From assembly GCA_964537685.1 (NCBI GenBank), contig CAZICM010000003.1, positions 62,001 to 126,000 on the forward strand: DNA of 64,000 nucleotides, read 5' to 3'. The notes under the pieces are model-generated. The model was not told the origin of the DNA and searched no databases. It saw nothing but the letters and a program-made list of their open reading frames with translations. The DNA comes from CAZICM01 sp964537685. Its GTDB lineage: Bacteria; Myxococcota_A; Polyangia; Polyangiales; Polyangiaceae. Position 1 is the stretch's first letter, and the number at the start of each line of letters is the position of its first letter. Position numbers and translations under genes: made by a program. Shown here piece by piece: positions 17,484-26,593 of this stretch.

Positions 17484-18410
17484 TTAGCCGCTGTGATCGC
17501 GGAAGAAGCGTTCTATGCGCAGGTTAACAAGCTCGGGGAATTCGACGGGTGTGTAGTGCGTGCCTTCGCGCACGATGAGAATTTCGGACCGGGGAATGCG
17601 GGTGGCCATGCGCTGGGCGAGTTCGGGCGGTGTGAAGGAATCGCGATCGCCCGTGATGATGAGTGTGGGGATGTTGATGGAGGACAGGACGTTTTTGGCG
17701 TCGTGATCGTTGATGGCGCTCAGGTTGTGGAGATAGCCCTCCATGTCGAGTTTGCTGAAGGCAAAGACAAGCTCGGCGAAGACTTCGTCGTCGAGGGTTG
17801 GGCCGATAAATCCCATGCGCTTGAGCCAGGCCGGCGATTCGGGCTGCCACATGGCGCGCCGGGTGACTTGGGTGGCGATGCCGTGGGCGTGGCGGGCCGC
17901 GCGGACAAGGGGAGGAAGAAGAATTTTGGCGCCGGGCAGCGGGGTGAGTGTGTCGAGAGGGCGCCCTGTCGTGCCATTCATCAGCACGAGCGTTTTGAGC
18001 AGTTGGCGCTTGGTTCTAAAGGTTTCCAGCGCGATCTGAACGCCCATGCTCCAGCCGATTAATGATGCCCGTTCGATGTGTTCGGCGCTGATGATGGCTT
18101 CGAGATCGCGCACATGATGAGCGACGGTGTAGTCGCCGGGGCGGTTGTAGAGGGGCCGCGCCGATTCATAGAGGCCGCGGTAATCCCAGGTGATGAGGTG
18201 AAAGCGGTCGAGGAAAAATTCGATGAGCGGGCGGAAGGCGAGAAATGGCCCTCCAAGGCCGTTGGCGAGCAGGATGCTGGGCGCGTCTTTTTTGGGTTTG
18301 CGCGTGGCGTAATAGGCGATCTCCGTGCCGTCAAAACTCTTGACGCGCTTCTTTTCAATGGGAAGAAGGCTCATCGATGCGGGCGATGCAGGCATGGAAG
18401 GGAAACCCAC
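17484..18410 (-). CDS. alpha/beta-hydrolase fold protein
   Basis: Serine hydrolase of unknown substrate, probably cytoplasmic. Oxyanion-hole segment NGLGGP, nucleophile Ser121 in IGWSMGVQ, acid Asp in TGDRDSFTP (about 256) and His in EGTHYTP (about 285) give a complete triad. A cap region is present between strands 6 and 7. The start is uncertain: GTG at 18410 gives 308 residues, with ATG alternatives at 18395 and 18374. It may be co-transcribed with the glutaminase gene 12 bases downstream. The family includes esterases, haloperoxidase-like and peptidase-like enzymes, and nothing here decides between them. Confidence 0.85.
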   Translation of the reverse strand: MGFPSMPASPASMSLLPIEKKRVKSFDGTEIAYYATRKPKKDAPSILLANGLGGPFLAFRPLIEFFLDRFHLITWDYRGLYESARPLYNRPGDYTVAHHVRDLEAIISAEHIERASLIGWSMGVQIALETFRTKRQLLKTLVLMNGTTGRPLDTLTPLPGAKILLPPLVRAARHAHGIATQVTRRAMWQPESPAWLKRMGFIGPTLDDEVFAELVFAFSKLDMEGYLHNLSAINDHDAKNVLSSINIPTLIITGDRDSFTPPELAQRMATRIPRSEILIVREGTHYTPVEFPELVNLRIERFFRDHSG

Positions 18411-18744
18411 TATGCATCTTCCGAGGGTTTGACACCCGCGTCATCAGGCATTCTGTTCGATTCGGTTGAGCTGGATGCGATGTCCATGCGGGCAGATGCC
18501 AACCCAAGGGGATGAGCCGTGCAGGGTTTTTCACTTAATGGCGGCTATGGCGTAAGGTTTGCTCGCAAGGGCGCGCCTCTGCGTTGACATCCAAGGCAGC
18601 GCGCCGTTAACGTTTCGCGCGAGCCGCCCGCTCGCCCCAAATAATCCCGGGCCGTGACTGGGTTGTCGGTTTGCCCTGTGGCGGAAGATGATGTGTGCAC
18701 GGTAAGCAAAGGGATTATTTAGAACCACCGCCTCCGAGGAGCCG
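18411..18744. other. 334-base divergent intergenic region
   Basis: No ORF with coding character is visible. The region separates the minus-strand hydrolase gene from the plus-strand membrane coiled-coil gene and must hold both promoters. One sigma-70-like candidate is described separately at 18584-18612. CCGAGGAGCC just before 18745 is a strong ribosome-binding site for the downstream gene. Confidence 0.6.
18584..18612 (+). promoter_or_regulatory. candidate sigma-70-type promoter
   Basis: TTGACA (18584-18589) is followed after exactly 17 bases by TTAACG (18607-18612). The -35 box is perfect; the -10 box is weak. Position and strand fit transcription of the gene starting at 18745, leaving a leader of about 125 bases. 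Confidence 0.4.
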
Positions 18745-19935
18745 ATGGCTGACGACAAGAAGAAATCAAAAATTAACCTGAAAGATCGGCTTGGAAAGTC
18801 GACCATATCCGGGCCGAGTGCGGCGGGCGGTGTTCCCGTTCCGTTGCCGATTCCAGGCGCGCCGGCGGCTGGAACGCCTGTGCCCACGGAAGGCGGCGCC
18901 GCGGCGCCTGCGCCTGCGCCCGCTCCGGTGGCGCGCCCGCAGGGAATCGCGCCTCCTCCCGGTCTTTCGCCGGGCATACCGGTTCCGCCCTTTGCTCAGC
19001 CCAAGCAGGCTGCGGCGCCGAAGCCTACGGCGGTGCAGCAGACCATTAAGGTTGAGGAAAGCGAGGTCATTCATCAGGAGCGCAAGAAGGCTCAGAAGAA
19101 GATTGCGATGTATGCCGCGGCTGCCGCGGTTCTCGGCATCGTGATCGGATTTGTGGCCGGCGGTGCGAAGCAGCGCAGTGATGATGGCCAGAAGGTGGTG
19201 AAGATCGCGGGCGAGCTTGAAAAGGAAGTCAAGGCGTCCAACGACAAGCTCCGCGAGCTGAACGACAAGCTGGGCGAAGCCGCGGATGGCTTGAAGAACA
19301 AGGCGTATCCCGATGCCGTGGTGACGGCGCTCGGCGGTATCGCTATCCCCTTCAGCGCGGAGACGCTTGGTTTGAAGGCCGGCGGTGTTGCGATTCCGAG
19401 CAAGCTTGCCCGGCCTCTGGTTTCGTATGCGGCCAAGATCGAGGACGTGAACAAGTCCAAGGACAGCCTGAAGAACCTGATGGGTTTTGCGAAGGCCGTG
19501 CTCGAGAAGTACTGGAAGAACGAGAAGGAGCCGGTGATGGCTTACTCGGTCGTCTTCGGGCCGGATGGTTCGAAGGGAATGATGGCCGACCTCGTTCCGA
19601 ATAAAGATCCTTTCCCTCAAGGCAAGGATTGGCCTGAAAGCTTTACGATTCTCCGGCCCGAGCGCACGCCGCAGGGTGTGAAGAGCGTTGAGAAGAAGGC
19701 CACGCGCTGGACGAAGGGCGATCTGACAGGTTCCGATCCAGTTGCGATTCCGGTGAATCCGCAGAGCATGGCGGCGTTTACGGGCGAGGAGCTCGTGGGC
19801 AAGCTGGCCGTTGCGCTGCGCGATCTGCGCAAGCAGATCGAGGGCAACAAGGAAGATCCTCAGGATACAGGCGGTTTGATGAAGGAAGGCGAAGTGCTTG
19901 CGGATGATCTTCGCAAGACTTCGCTGGCTCGCTAG
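18745..19935 (+). CDS. single-span membrane protein with Pro/Ala-rich cytoplasmic lead and coiled coil
   Basis: Function not recognised. A charged start (MADDKKKSKINLKDRLGK) is followed by a Pro/Ala/Gly-rich stretch (about 25-90), a Lys-rich juxtamembrane segment (HQERKKAQKK), one membrane helix at about 121-143 (YAAAAAVLGIVIGFVAGG), and a coiled coil (VVKIAGELEKEVKASNDKL). The C-terminal domain is globular and Lys-rich. Strong codon bias and a clear GAGGAG site before the ATG suggest good expression. The layout of a disordered Pro-rich cytoplasmic part plus one helix resembles the PEGA protein at 40732-42693, which also begins MAD, but the C-terminal domains differ. It ends before a clear terminator. 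Confidence 0.75.
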   Translation: MADDKKKSKINLKDRLGKSTISGPSAAGGVPVPLPIPGAPAAGTPVPTEGGAAAPAPAPAPVARPQGIAPPPGLSPGIPVPPFAQPKQAAAPKPTAVQQTIKVEESEVIHQERKKAQKKIAMYAAAAAVLGIVIGFVAGGAKQRSDDGQKVVKIAGELEKEVKASNDKLRELNDKLGEAADGLKNKAYPDAVVTALGGIAIPFSAETLGLKAGGVAIPSKLARPLVSYAAKIEDVNKSKDSLKNLMGFAKAVLEKYWKNEKEPVMAYSVVFGPDGSKGMMADLVPNKDPFPQGKDWPESFTILRPERTPQGVKSVEKKATRWTKGDLTGSDPVAIPVNPQSMAAFTGEELVGKLAVALRDLRKQIEGNKEDPQDTGGLMKEGEVLADDLRKTSLAR

Positions 19936-19955
19936 AAGCTGTCTGCAGAGGTGTT

Positions 19956-19996
19956 CAGAGCCGCCCCGCGAAAGCGCGAGCGGCTCTGTTTCTTTT
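19956..19996 (+). terminator. rho-independent terminator
   Basis: CAGAGCCG (19956-19963) pairs with CGGCTCTG (19981-19988), with a further GCGAAAGCGC inner loop, and is followed by TTTCTTTT. It lies 20 bases after the stop of the upstream gene. The complement lacks a matching T-run, so it works for the plus strand, although the convergent CorC/HlyC-type gene ends only 16 bases further on. Confidence 0.85.
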
Positions 19997-20011
19997 GTGC
20001 GATCGGCGAGC

Positions 20012-21322
20012 CTAGGGCGACTCGGCTTCTTCAGCCGGTTTTAGGATTTCAACCTTGGCGATGTGTTTGTCATCGGCTTCGCGGACGATGAACAGGTAGC
20101 CAAATTTGCTGATTTCCGAGCCTGTTTCAGGAATGCGGCCCGTGTGCTGCATCAGCATCCCGCCCAGCGAATCGTATTCTCCGTTGGGATCGATTTCCGA
20201 GCCTAGGTATCGGTTGAGATCGCCGAGCGAGATTTCACCGTCCGCAACGATGCGGCCTTCACCCAGATCTTGAATGGGCAGCGGCGGCTCGTTGTTCGCG
20301 GTTTCGAGTTCATCGTGTTCGTCGTGTTCGTCGCGGATATCGCCGACAATTTCCTCGAGCACGTCCTCGAGGGTGACGATGCCTGTGGCCGCTCCGAATT
20401 CATTGACGACCACGGCGAGGTGCTGGCGGCGCGCCCGCATTTCGCGGAGCAGCGATGAAAGCGGCTGGGATTCAGCGACGAAATTGGCGGGGCTCCGAAC
20501 GATGTCTTTGAGAAAGATTTTTTTTGGGCCCTGTTCTTCGACGACTTTGAACAAGTCTTTTGCGTACAAAAGGCCGATCACATTATCGAGCTGCTCTTTG
20601 TACACCGGATAGCGCGAATGGCCGCTTTCCGCGACGAACTTGAGCACATGTTCCAGCGATGTTCCAAGCTCGATGGCTTCGACTTTGGAGCGGGGCACCA
20701 TGACATCGCGCGCGGTGCGATCTGCAAATTCGAGCACGTTGCGGATCATTTCGGCGGGTTCCGGGCCGACGATGCCAGAGCGCTCCACCTGGTCGACCAT
20801 GATCTCGACTTCGGCTTCGGAAACCCGGTGATCCGATGAAACAGGCTGATCGTCGCTGTGGATGACGGCGCCGATTTGGCTGAGCGGAAAGGAAATGGGC
20901 AGCATCGCGATCTCGAGCGGACGCAGGAGATTGGCTAGAAGCGGAGCTGCCCTGTCAGCGTGTTTGCGGGCGACGCTGGTGCTGATTTCATAGAAAAGGC
21001 CGGTGATGAGAACCGTCGTTCCAAGCGCGATATACGGCGCCAGGGACGGAACGAGGGGCAGGCAGGCGAGCATCAGCATGACCGCTGAAATGGCCGATGC
21101 GATGATGCGGCCCAGCACATAGCCGGCGCGGAGTTTGATGAAGTCTTTGCGGATACGCTCAAAGGTTTGTTTGCGGTTTCCGGTGGACTGTTCGATGAGG
21201 GCGCCCAGCCGCGCAGAGCTGAGGCTTGTGATTGCGGTGTCGCCGGCGGCGAATAGAGAGCCAATAAGGGCCGAAATGGCCGCGATGATGATGGGCTGAA
21301 GTGGAATGTCCGAGGGACTCAA
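20012..21322 (-). CDS. hemolysin C / CorC-type DUF21-CBS membrane protein
   Basis: Member of the family of CNNM/CorB-CorC Mg2+ or Co2+ exporters; inner membrane. DUF21 transmembrane region at about 1-150 (IIIAAISALIGSLFAAGDTAITSLS, with the conserved small-residue start of the first helix), then the amphipathic SEAEVEIMVDQVERSGIV, two CBS domains at about 205-320 (DVMVPRSKVEAIE, GHSRYPVYKE, LAVVVNEFGAATGIVTLEDVLEEIVG) and the CorC_HlyC domain at about 345-430. The start is a TTG at 21322 with AGGAG six bases upstream. Standing alone, it gives no clue on its ion; Mg2+/Co2+ efflux is the family assumption. Confidence 0.9.
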   Translation of the reverse strand: MSPSDIPLQPIIIAAISALIGSLFAAGDTAITSLSSARLGALIEQSTGNRKQTFERIRKDFIKLRAGYVLGRIIASAISAVMLMLACLPLVPSLAPYIALGTTVLITGLFYEISTSVARKHADRAAPLLANLLRPLEIAMLPISFPLSQIGAVIHSDDQPVSSDHRVSEAEVEIMVDQVERSGIVGPEPAEMIRNVLEFADRTARDVMVPRSKVEAIELGTSLEHVLKFVAESGHSRYPVYKEQLDNVIGLLYAKDLFKVVEEQGPKKIFLKDIVRSPANFVAESQPLSSLLREMRARRQHLAVVVNEFGAATGIVTLEDVLEEIVGDIRDEHDEHDELETANNEPPLPIQDLGEGRIVADGEISLGDLNRYLGSEIDPNGEYDSLGGMLMQHTGRIPETGSEISKFGYLFIVREADDKHIAKVEILKPAEEAESP

Positions 21323-21406
21323 ACAATGCTCCTACGACTCGATCGTACTGGTTACACACCTAGAAGGCAACAGGGAATAAATGAGAATTCCAGCCGATTT
21401 GCCTTT

Positions 21407-22510
21407 TTAGGTCTTGGCCGCCGGTCTTGGGGCTTCAGCGGGTGAAGCGGTGGGAGGTGAAGGGTTTGCGGAAGACGATGCGGGTGTGAACCCTCGTTGG
21501 ACGCGGAACGCTTCGCCATCGTGATGGCCAATGGCAACAAGGTGTCCGGCCGCGCCGAGCCAGGCAAAGCTTTCTCCGTCCTCTGGAGGGGCATCGCAAA
21601 AATCGGTGCGGCTCAGATGTTTTCCGTGTCTCGCTCTTTGCTCGCCGGAAGGTGTGAGCGCGATGCCGCGCAAGCCTGTGAGCGCCGCTTGATCGAGCGG
21701 GATGAGGGCTGCTTTGAGTTCGTCGGCGCCCGCGTCTTCGGATACGGCGTGCTCGAGTGTGAACGGGCCGCTTTGGGTGCGGCGAAGGGCGGCGAGATGG
21801 GCGGGGGCCGGCAGGGCGGCGCCGAAATCGCGGGCGAAGGAGCGCACGTAGTAGCCCTTGGAAACGGCCATCGAGAAGCGGAGGAGCGCTGAGGTTTCAG
21901 GTCCGCTGCTGAAGTGCGCGGGGAGGGGAAGCAGTTCCAGCGAATGAACGCGGACAGGGCGCGGCGCGTGTTCAATCTCTTCGCCTTTGCGGGCCAGGTC
22001 ATAGCTCTTCCGGCCTTCGATTTTGATGGCGGAGAAGGCCGGCGGAATTTGGCTTGTGCGGGCTCGCTCGGCCGCAAGCGCAGCATGCAGCACCGGACAG
22101 TGCGAGCGCAGATAGGCATCGCTCACCGGGCCTTCTGTGAGAGCCGCGCTGATGTGCTGAATCTCCGCGCAGAGCTCGGCCGAAAGCTCTGCCCGCTCCG
22201 TAATTTCGCCTTCGGCGTCCAGCGTATTGGTGGCCGCGCCCAGCGCCACGATGGTCTCGTAATGCTTGTCGTGCGCGGTGAAATAAGCCGAAAGTTTTGT
22301 GGCCTCGCCCAGCAGCACAACCAGAACACCGCTCGCCATCGGATCGAGCGTGCCAGCGTGACCAATCCGCTTTTCGCCCAGCTTTTTGCGAATGCGGTGA
22401 ACAATATCGTGGCTGGTTAGACCTGGTTTTTTATCGATGACAACCAGGCCGTGAAGTTCACGCGCTGCGTGGGCATTGGCATTGGCGTGCGGGCGGTTCA
22501 TGAGATTCAT
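21407..22510 (-). CDS. truB: tRNA pseudouridine(55) synthase
   Basis: Makes pseudouridine at position 55 in the T-loop of tRNAs. Seen: GLVVIDKKPGLTSHDIV, the catalytic Asp at about 55 in GHAGTLDPMASGVL, the Tyr segment KHYETIVALG, PPAFSAIKIEGRKSYDLAR and the conserved KGYYVRSFARDFG. The ATG at 22510 is preferred; the frame stays open upstream to 22621 but that part has no TruB homology, and an ATG three codons later is also possible. The C-terminus carries a Pro/Ser/Ala-rich extension of about 30 residues that is not part of the enzyme. No rbfA, infB or rpsO neighbours are present, unlike the common bacterial arrangement. Confidence 0.92.
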   Translation of the reverse strand: MNLMNRPHANANAHAARELHGLVVIDKKPGLTSHDIVHRIRKKLGEKRIGHAGTLDPMASGVLVVLLGEATKLSAYFTAHDKHYETIVALGAATNTLDAEGEITERAELSAELCAEIQHISAALTEGPVSDAYLRSHCPVLHAALAAERARTSQIPPAFSAIKIEGRKSYDLARKGEEIEHAPRPVRVHSLELLPLPAHFSSGPETSALLRFSMAVSKGYYVRSFARDFGAALPAPAHLAALRRTQSGPFTLEHAVSEDAGADELKAALIPLDQAALTGLRGIALTPSGEQRARHGKHLSRTDFCDAPPEDGESFAWLGAAGHLVAIGHHDGEAFRVQRGFTPASSSANPSPPTASPAEAPRPAAKT

Positions 22511-22645
22511 CCGAGTTGGATGCGTGCGCGGCCATTGCGTCAAGATGGCGGCAAACGTATGCTGTCCTGCATCTGAGGGTGCGGCCATCTCGATCGTGAT
22601 GCCTCCGCGCTTCTCGCCCATGCTTTTTTTGGAGGGCTTTTTCCT

Positions 22646-24499
22646 ATGAATCGCCGCCTGTCCGGGCTTTTGTTGATTGGATTTTCCGCCGGTGCCTTAA
22701 GTGCTTTCGGCGCCGGGATTTCGTGTACGGATTCGACGCCTGCAAAGCTCGACACCAATACGAGCAGTAGTAGCAGCGGAGGTGGAGGCACAGGATCTTC
22801 TTCCGGCGGGATGGACGATGGAGGGCTGGGTACGGATGGCGTTGTGAGCTGCGTGGATGAGTGCTCCAACGATCTCAAGCAAGTTGTCGATTGTTATGGG
22901 CAAGTCAAAGAGACATGCCCTGATACGCAGGCTTGTTTTAACGGCAAATGCGATCCGGCCCTCAAGCCGTGCGAGGTGGCGCAGCAATCGAAGAGCTCGC
23001 TGGGCTGCGATTATTGGGCGGTGAAAACAGGTCTATTGGACGCTTCGACCAAGGGAGCCTGTTTTGCGGCGTATGTGGCCAATACCTGGTCTCAGCCGAT
23101 TAACCTTAGTGTTGAGTACAAGGGGCAGGCGCTCGATCCAGGCTCGTTCGCGTATATCCCCGAAGGGCAGGGGGCGAATATCGTTTATAAGCCCTATGTT
23201 CCGGCCACCGGGCTTCTGCCGGGCGAAGTCGCTATTTTATTTTTAGCCCGCAATAAAGCCGGCTTTATTCCCAATTGTCCAATGCCCGCCGCCATCGATA
23301 CAGAGGCAGGCGTTAGCAATACAGGCATTGGAGATGCCTTCCATATTACAACGGATTGGCCGGCTGTAGCCTATCAGATTTTGCCTTACAATGGCGGAAT
23401 CACGGCATTTACTTCGTCCTCGCTGCTGCTTCCGACGAGCGCGTGGGGTGACAATTATATTGCCGTCAATGCCTATAAAAATGCAACGTCGGACCCGGAA
23501 GCTTCGCCGTTCCTGGATATCGTGGCCCAGGAAGATGGCACCGAAGTAAAGATTTTACCCGTGAAAGCCATTGTTGGAGGCAATGGGGTTATGCCCTCGG
23601 GCGCGAATCAGCAGGTTACTTACACCCTGAACCGCGGCCAATTCCTTCAAATTGAACAAAGCGATGAATTGACCGGAAGCCCCATTCAATCGAATAAGCC
23701 CGTGGCTGTATTCGGAGGTTCGAGCTGTCTGTATATGCCCGCCGATGGCCAGAGCTGCGACTCGGCCCACCAGCAAATCTTGCCCGTGAAGGCAATGGGG
23801 AGCCAATACGTTGGTGTTCCCTACCGGTTGCGCGGCTCGGGCGCGGCCATGGAGACGGAAGTTCCCTGGCGTATTGTCGGCGCGGTCGATGGAACTTCGC
23901 TCATTTGGACGCCGGAAAGCGCGGCGCCGGCCAATGTGCCGAAGACGATTAACCGCGGCGATATTGTCGAATTCCATTCGCCGGGAGGATTTGTGCTCGG
24001 AAGCGGCAGCGTCGACAAGCCATTCCATCTGTCGGTGTATATGACCAGCGGCTTCGATTACAACGATGAGGGCGATCCTGAATGGATTAGCGTGGTGCCC
24101 ACCGATCAATTCTTAAATAAATATACGTTCTTTGCCGATCCGACCTATCCCGAAACCAATTTGGTTGTGGTGCGCACCAAATCGAAGATTATGAATAAGG
24201 GATTCGAGCCGGTAAAGCTTGAGTGTCTGGGCGATATTCCCGAGGATAAATGGACGGATATTGGTCCGGGCAGCGGCTTCCAATTCACCCATATCGATCT
24301 GGTGACCGGCAATTTCCAAAACGTCGGAAATTGTTCGACCGGCAGGCATGAGATGTCGAGCGCGCTGCCCTTTGGCGTCACGGTGTGGGGATGGGGCACG
24401 AAGGCGGTCGCCAATACGATTTTGGTGTCTTACGGTTATCCGGCGGGCGCCGGCGTTAAATTGATTAACGAGGTGGAGATCCCGCCCATTCCGCAGTGA
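22646..24499 (+). CDS. IgGFc-binding-type lipoprotein
   Basis: Predicted surface lipoprotein. N-terminal signal with a possible lipidation Cys27 (GAGISC), then a Ser/Gly linker (SSSSSGGGGTGSSSGG), a small Cys-rich segment (CVDECSNDLKQVVDCYGQ, CPDTQACFNGKCDP), and a large domain from about 200 that matches the IgGFc-binding N-terminal family (VAQEDGTEVKILP, NRGQFLQIEQSDELTGSPI, NKPVAVFGGSSC, HQQILPVKAMGSQYVGVPYR). This domain type in bacteria is taken to be adhesive; IgG binding is not implied. GGAGGG precedes the ATG by nine bases. It is divergent from truB. Confidence 0.75.
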   Translation: MNRRLSGLLLIGFSAGALSAFGAGISCTDSTPAKLDTNTSSSSSGGGGTGSSSGGMDDGGLGTDGVVSCVDECSNDLKQVVDCYGQVKETCPDTQACFNGKCDPALKPCEVAQQSKSSLGCDYWAVKTGLLDASTKGACFAAYVANTWSQPINLSVEYKGQALDPGSFAYIPEGQGANIVYKPYVPATGLLPGEVAILFLARNKAGFIPNCPMPAAIDTEAGVSNTGIGDAFHITTDWPAVAYQILPYNGGITAFTSSSLLLPTSAWGDNYIAVNAYKNATSDPEASPFLDIVAQEDGTEVKILPVKAIVGGNGVMPSGANQQVTYTLNRGQFLQIEQSDELTGSPIQSNKPVAVFGGSSCLYMPADGQSCDSAHQQILPVKAMGSQYVGVPYRLRGSGAAMETEVPWRIVGAVDGTSLIWTPESAAPANVPKTINRGDIVEFHSPGGFVLGSGSVDKPFHLSVYMTSGFDYNDEGDPEWISVVPTDQFLNKYTFFADPTYPETNLVVVRTKSKIMNKGFEPVKLECLGDIPEDKWTDIGPGSGFQFTHIDLVTGNFQNVGNCSTGRHEMSSALPFGVTVWGWGTKAVANTILVSYGYPAGAGVKLINEVEIPPIPQ

Positions 24500-24649
24500 T
24501 GCCCGCCCTGCCGTCTCGTCCCCTCCCCGTATTCATTTCCACGCGATAAAGCACCAAACCATTTCATTCGCGCCGCCGTTGCGCTATGGGCGTCGCGCAT
24601 ATTGGCTTGGGGTCCATGTTCGGACGGTATTGCTGCGGAGAGTTCTAGG

Positions 24650-26593
24650 ATGAACCAAAGGGACGGACGGCGGGGAATGACGATGAAATGCGGCGCAAAG
24701 GCAGTGGCTTTGCTTGGGCTTGTGTCCGCTTCCATCCTTCCACAAAACGCAATGGCGCAGGCCACGAGCTTTTATCTCGATCGCCTGCGCATAGGCGGCG
24801 CTCCCGAGGATCCGATCGGCGTGTGGCGCCCCGATATGGGCGATCCTACAAGGGTATTTGGCCAGCTCGGCGTGGGCTTTTCGTCGAATCCTTTCCGCGT
24901 CGAGAACTATGTCGATGCCGTCGATCAGCGGCCTATTGTCGAGGCGGAAAATGGGCCTCCCGTTAGCACGCAGGTCATTACGTATTTCACCGCGGGCGCC
25001 GAGATTTTTAAGCGCGCAGCCGTGGCGGTTTCATTTCCTTTGGCGGTGTATCAAACGGGTAATCCGACCGTAAATTCAAACGCTCAAATCGACGATCAGC
25101 CTATCGATTTAAAAACCGTTGCACCGATGGATTTGCGGCTGGACGCGCGCTTTGTCATGTGGACGAACGAAGCCAAATCCATAAAGCTCGGTGCCCAGGC
25201 CGCGATTTTTATTCCCACGGGCAATACGCTTTCTTTCGGCGGTGATGGCAAGGTGTCGGGCGCTTTTGGCCTCGCGGCGGAATACAGTGCGAGTTCGTTC
25301 TTTACCGTGGTGAATGCGGGTATTCACCTGCGTCCCAAGGCGAATTTAAATGAATTTAACCGTTCTCATGAAATAACCTATGGTATTGCAGGTTTTGTGC
25401 CCCTGAAGGACGATATGTTCCGCGTGGGTGCCCAGGTATTTGGTTCGCTGGGCGTTGGGGCGGGCACATTCGGCGATGTGGATAATTTGCCGGTTGAATG
25501 GATGGCGGAGGGGCGGATGCGCCTGGGTTCGCCGCTGAAGCAATTTTATGTGGGATTGGGTGCTGGTACGAGGATTTCAGCAGGATATGCGCCTGATTTC
25601 AGAGGAATGCTGGTGGTCGGGACTTGGATTCCGCTCGAGGACGTGGAAGTCAAAAATGATAAGGGCTTCCGTTACAAGATTCCGGTCGATACCGATAAAG
25701 ACGGGTTTGCCGACGATATCGATATGTGCCCCTCGGATGTCGAGGATAATAAAGGCGGCAATTCAGACGATGGCTGTCCTGAAATGCTCAATGATGCGGA
25801 CAGCGACGGCGTTCCGGATATCGAGGATGCTTGTCCGAGCGAGCCGGGCGTGCGCAATCCCGATCCCAAAAAGAATGGCTGTCCTGAGTTTATTCGCCGC
25901 ATTAAGGGTTCAACGCAGATTGAAGTGCTGAAGGAAGTTCAATTTGAGTTCGATCGCGCCGATTTGCGTCCCGAGGCTTTCCCCATTTTGAACGAAGTGG
26001 TTCGCCTGCTGAAAGTGAATCCCGACGTAGAACTTGTTAGTATTGAAGGTCATACGGATGATGTTGGTACGGACGAGCATAACAATGAATTGTCCGAGGC
26101 CCGCGCGAAGAGTGTTCTGAATTATTTGGTTCAGCGCGGGATTGCGTCGAAACGGCTTACATCAAAGGGTTTTGGAGAGAGCAAGCCCATCGCTCCCAAT
26201 ACGACGGATGAGGGGCGGGCAAAGAATAGGCGCGTGGAGTTCCACATTCTGCAAATCAAGGGTGTGAGCACGGCACCTCCGGCGAATGCGCCTACGCCTA
26301 CGCCGCCCGCCGGTACGCCTTCTGGGTCGCCGCCTTCTGGTTCTCCTCCCGCGGCGCCTCCCACGGTTTCGCCGCCCGCGAATGCGCCTCCTGCATCGCC
26401 GCCTCCTGCATCCGCGGCGCCCAAGGCCGCACCGCCTCCTCCCGCGGCTTCATCGGCGCCTGCTGCACCGCCCGCGAGCGCGCCCAAGCCTGCTGCGTCC
26501 GCGGCGCCTCCTTCCAGCGCATCGGCCGCTCCTTCCGCGAGCGCACCCAAGGCGGCGCCTCCCCCTGCGCCCACCAAGCGCCTGTTGGATTAA
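24650..26593 (+). CDS. OmpA-family outer-membrane protein with TSP3 repeats and long Pro/Ala tail
   Basis: Likely links the outer membrane to peptidoglycan. ATG at 24650 follows GGAGAG at seven bases. Signal peptide ends at NAMAQA. About 40-340 is beta-rich (GAFGLAAEYSASSFFTVVNAG, FYVGLGAGTRISAGY), fitting a barrel. Two calcium-type TSP3 units lie at about 347-403 (DTDKDGFADDIDMCP, DADSDGVPDIEDACP). The OmpA domain at about 420-530 has EFDRADLRPEA, IEGHTDDVGTDEHN and the peptidoglycan-contact Asp/Arg pair (GRAKNRRVEF). The remaining 110 residues are nearly all Pro, Ala and Ser, ending KRLLD. Its TAA overlaps the TAA of the convergent acyltransferase gene through the palindrome TTAA. Confidence 0.9.
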   Translation: MNQRDGRRGMTMKCGAKAVALLGLVSASILPQNAMAQATSFYLDRLRIGGAPEDPIGVWRPDMGDPTRVFGQLGVGFSSNPFRVENYVDAVDQRPIVEAENGPPVSTQVITYFTAGAEIFKRAAVAVSFPLAVYQTGNPTVNSNAQIDDQPIDLKTVAPMDLRLDARFVMWTNEAKSIKLGAQAAIFIPTGNTLSFGGDGKVSGAFGLAAEYSASSFFTVVNAGIHLRPKANLNEFNRSHEITYGIAGFVPLKDDMFRVGAQVFGSLGVGAGTFGDVDNLPVEWMAEGRMRLGSPLKQFYVGLGAGTRISAGYAPDFRGMLVVGTWIPLEDVEVKNDKGFRYKIPVDTDKDGFADDIDMCPSDVEDNKGGNSDDGCPEMLNDADSDGVPDIEDACPSEPGVRNPDPKKNGCPEFIRRIKGSTQIEVLKEVQFEFDRADLRPEAFPILNEVVRLLKVNPDVELVSIEGHTDDVGTDEHNNELSEARAKSVLNYLVQRGIASKRLTSKGFGESKPIAPNTTDEGRAKNRRVEFHILQIKGVSTAPPANAPTPTPPAGTPSGSPPSGSPPAAPPTVSPPANAPPASPPPASAAPKAAPPPPAASSAPAAPPASAPKPAASAAPPSSASAAPSASAPKAAPPPAPTKRLLD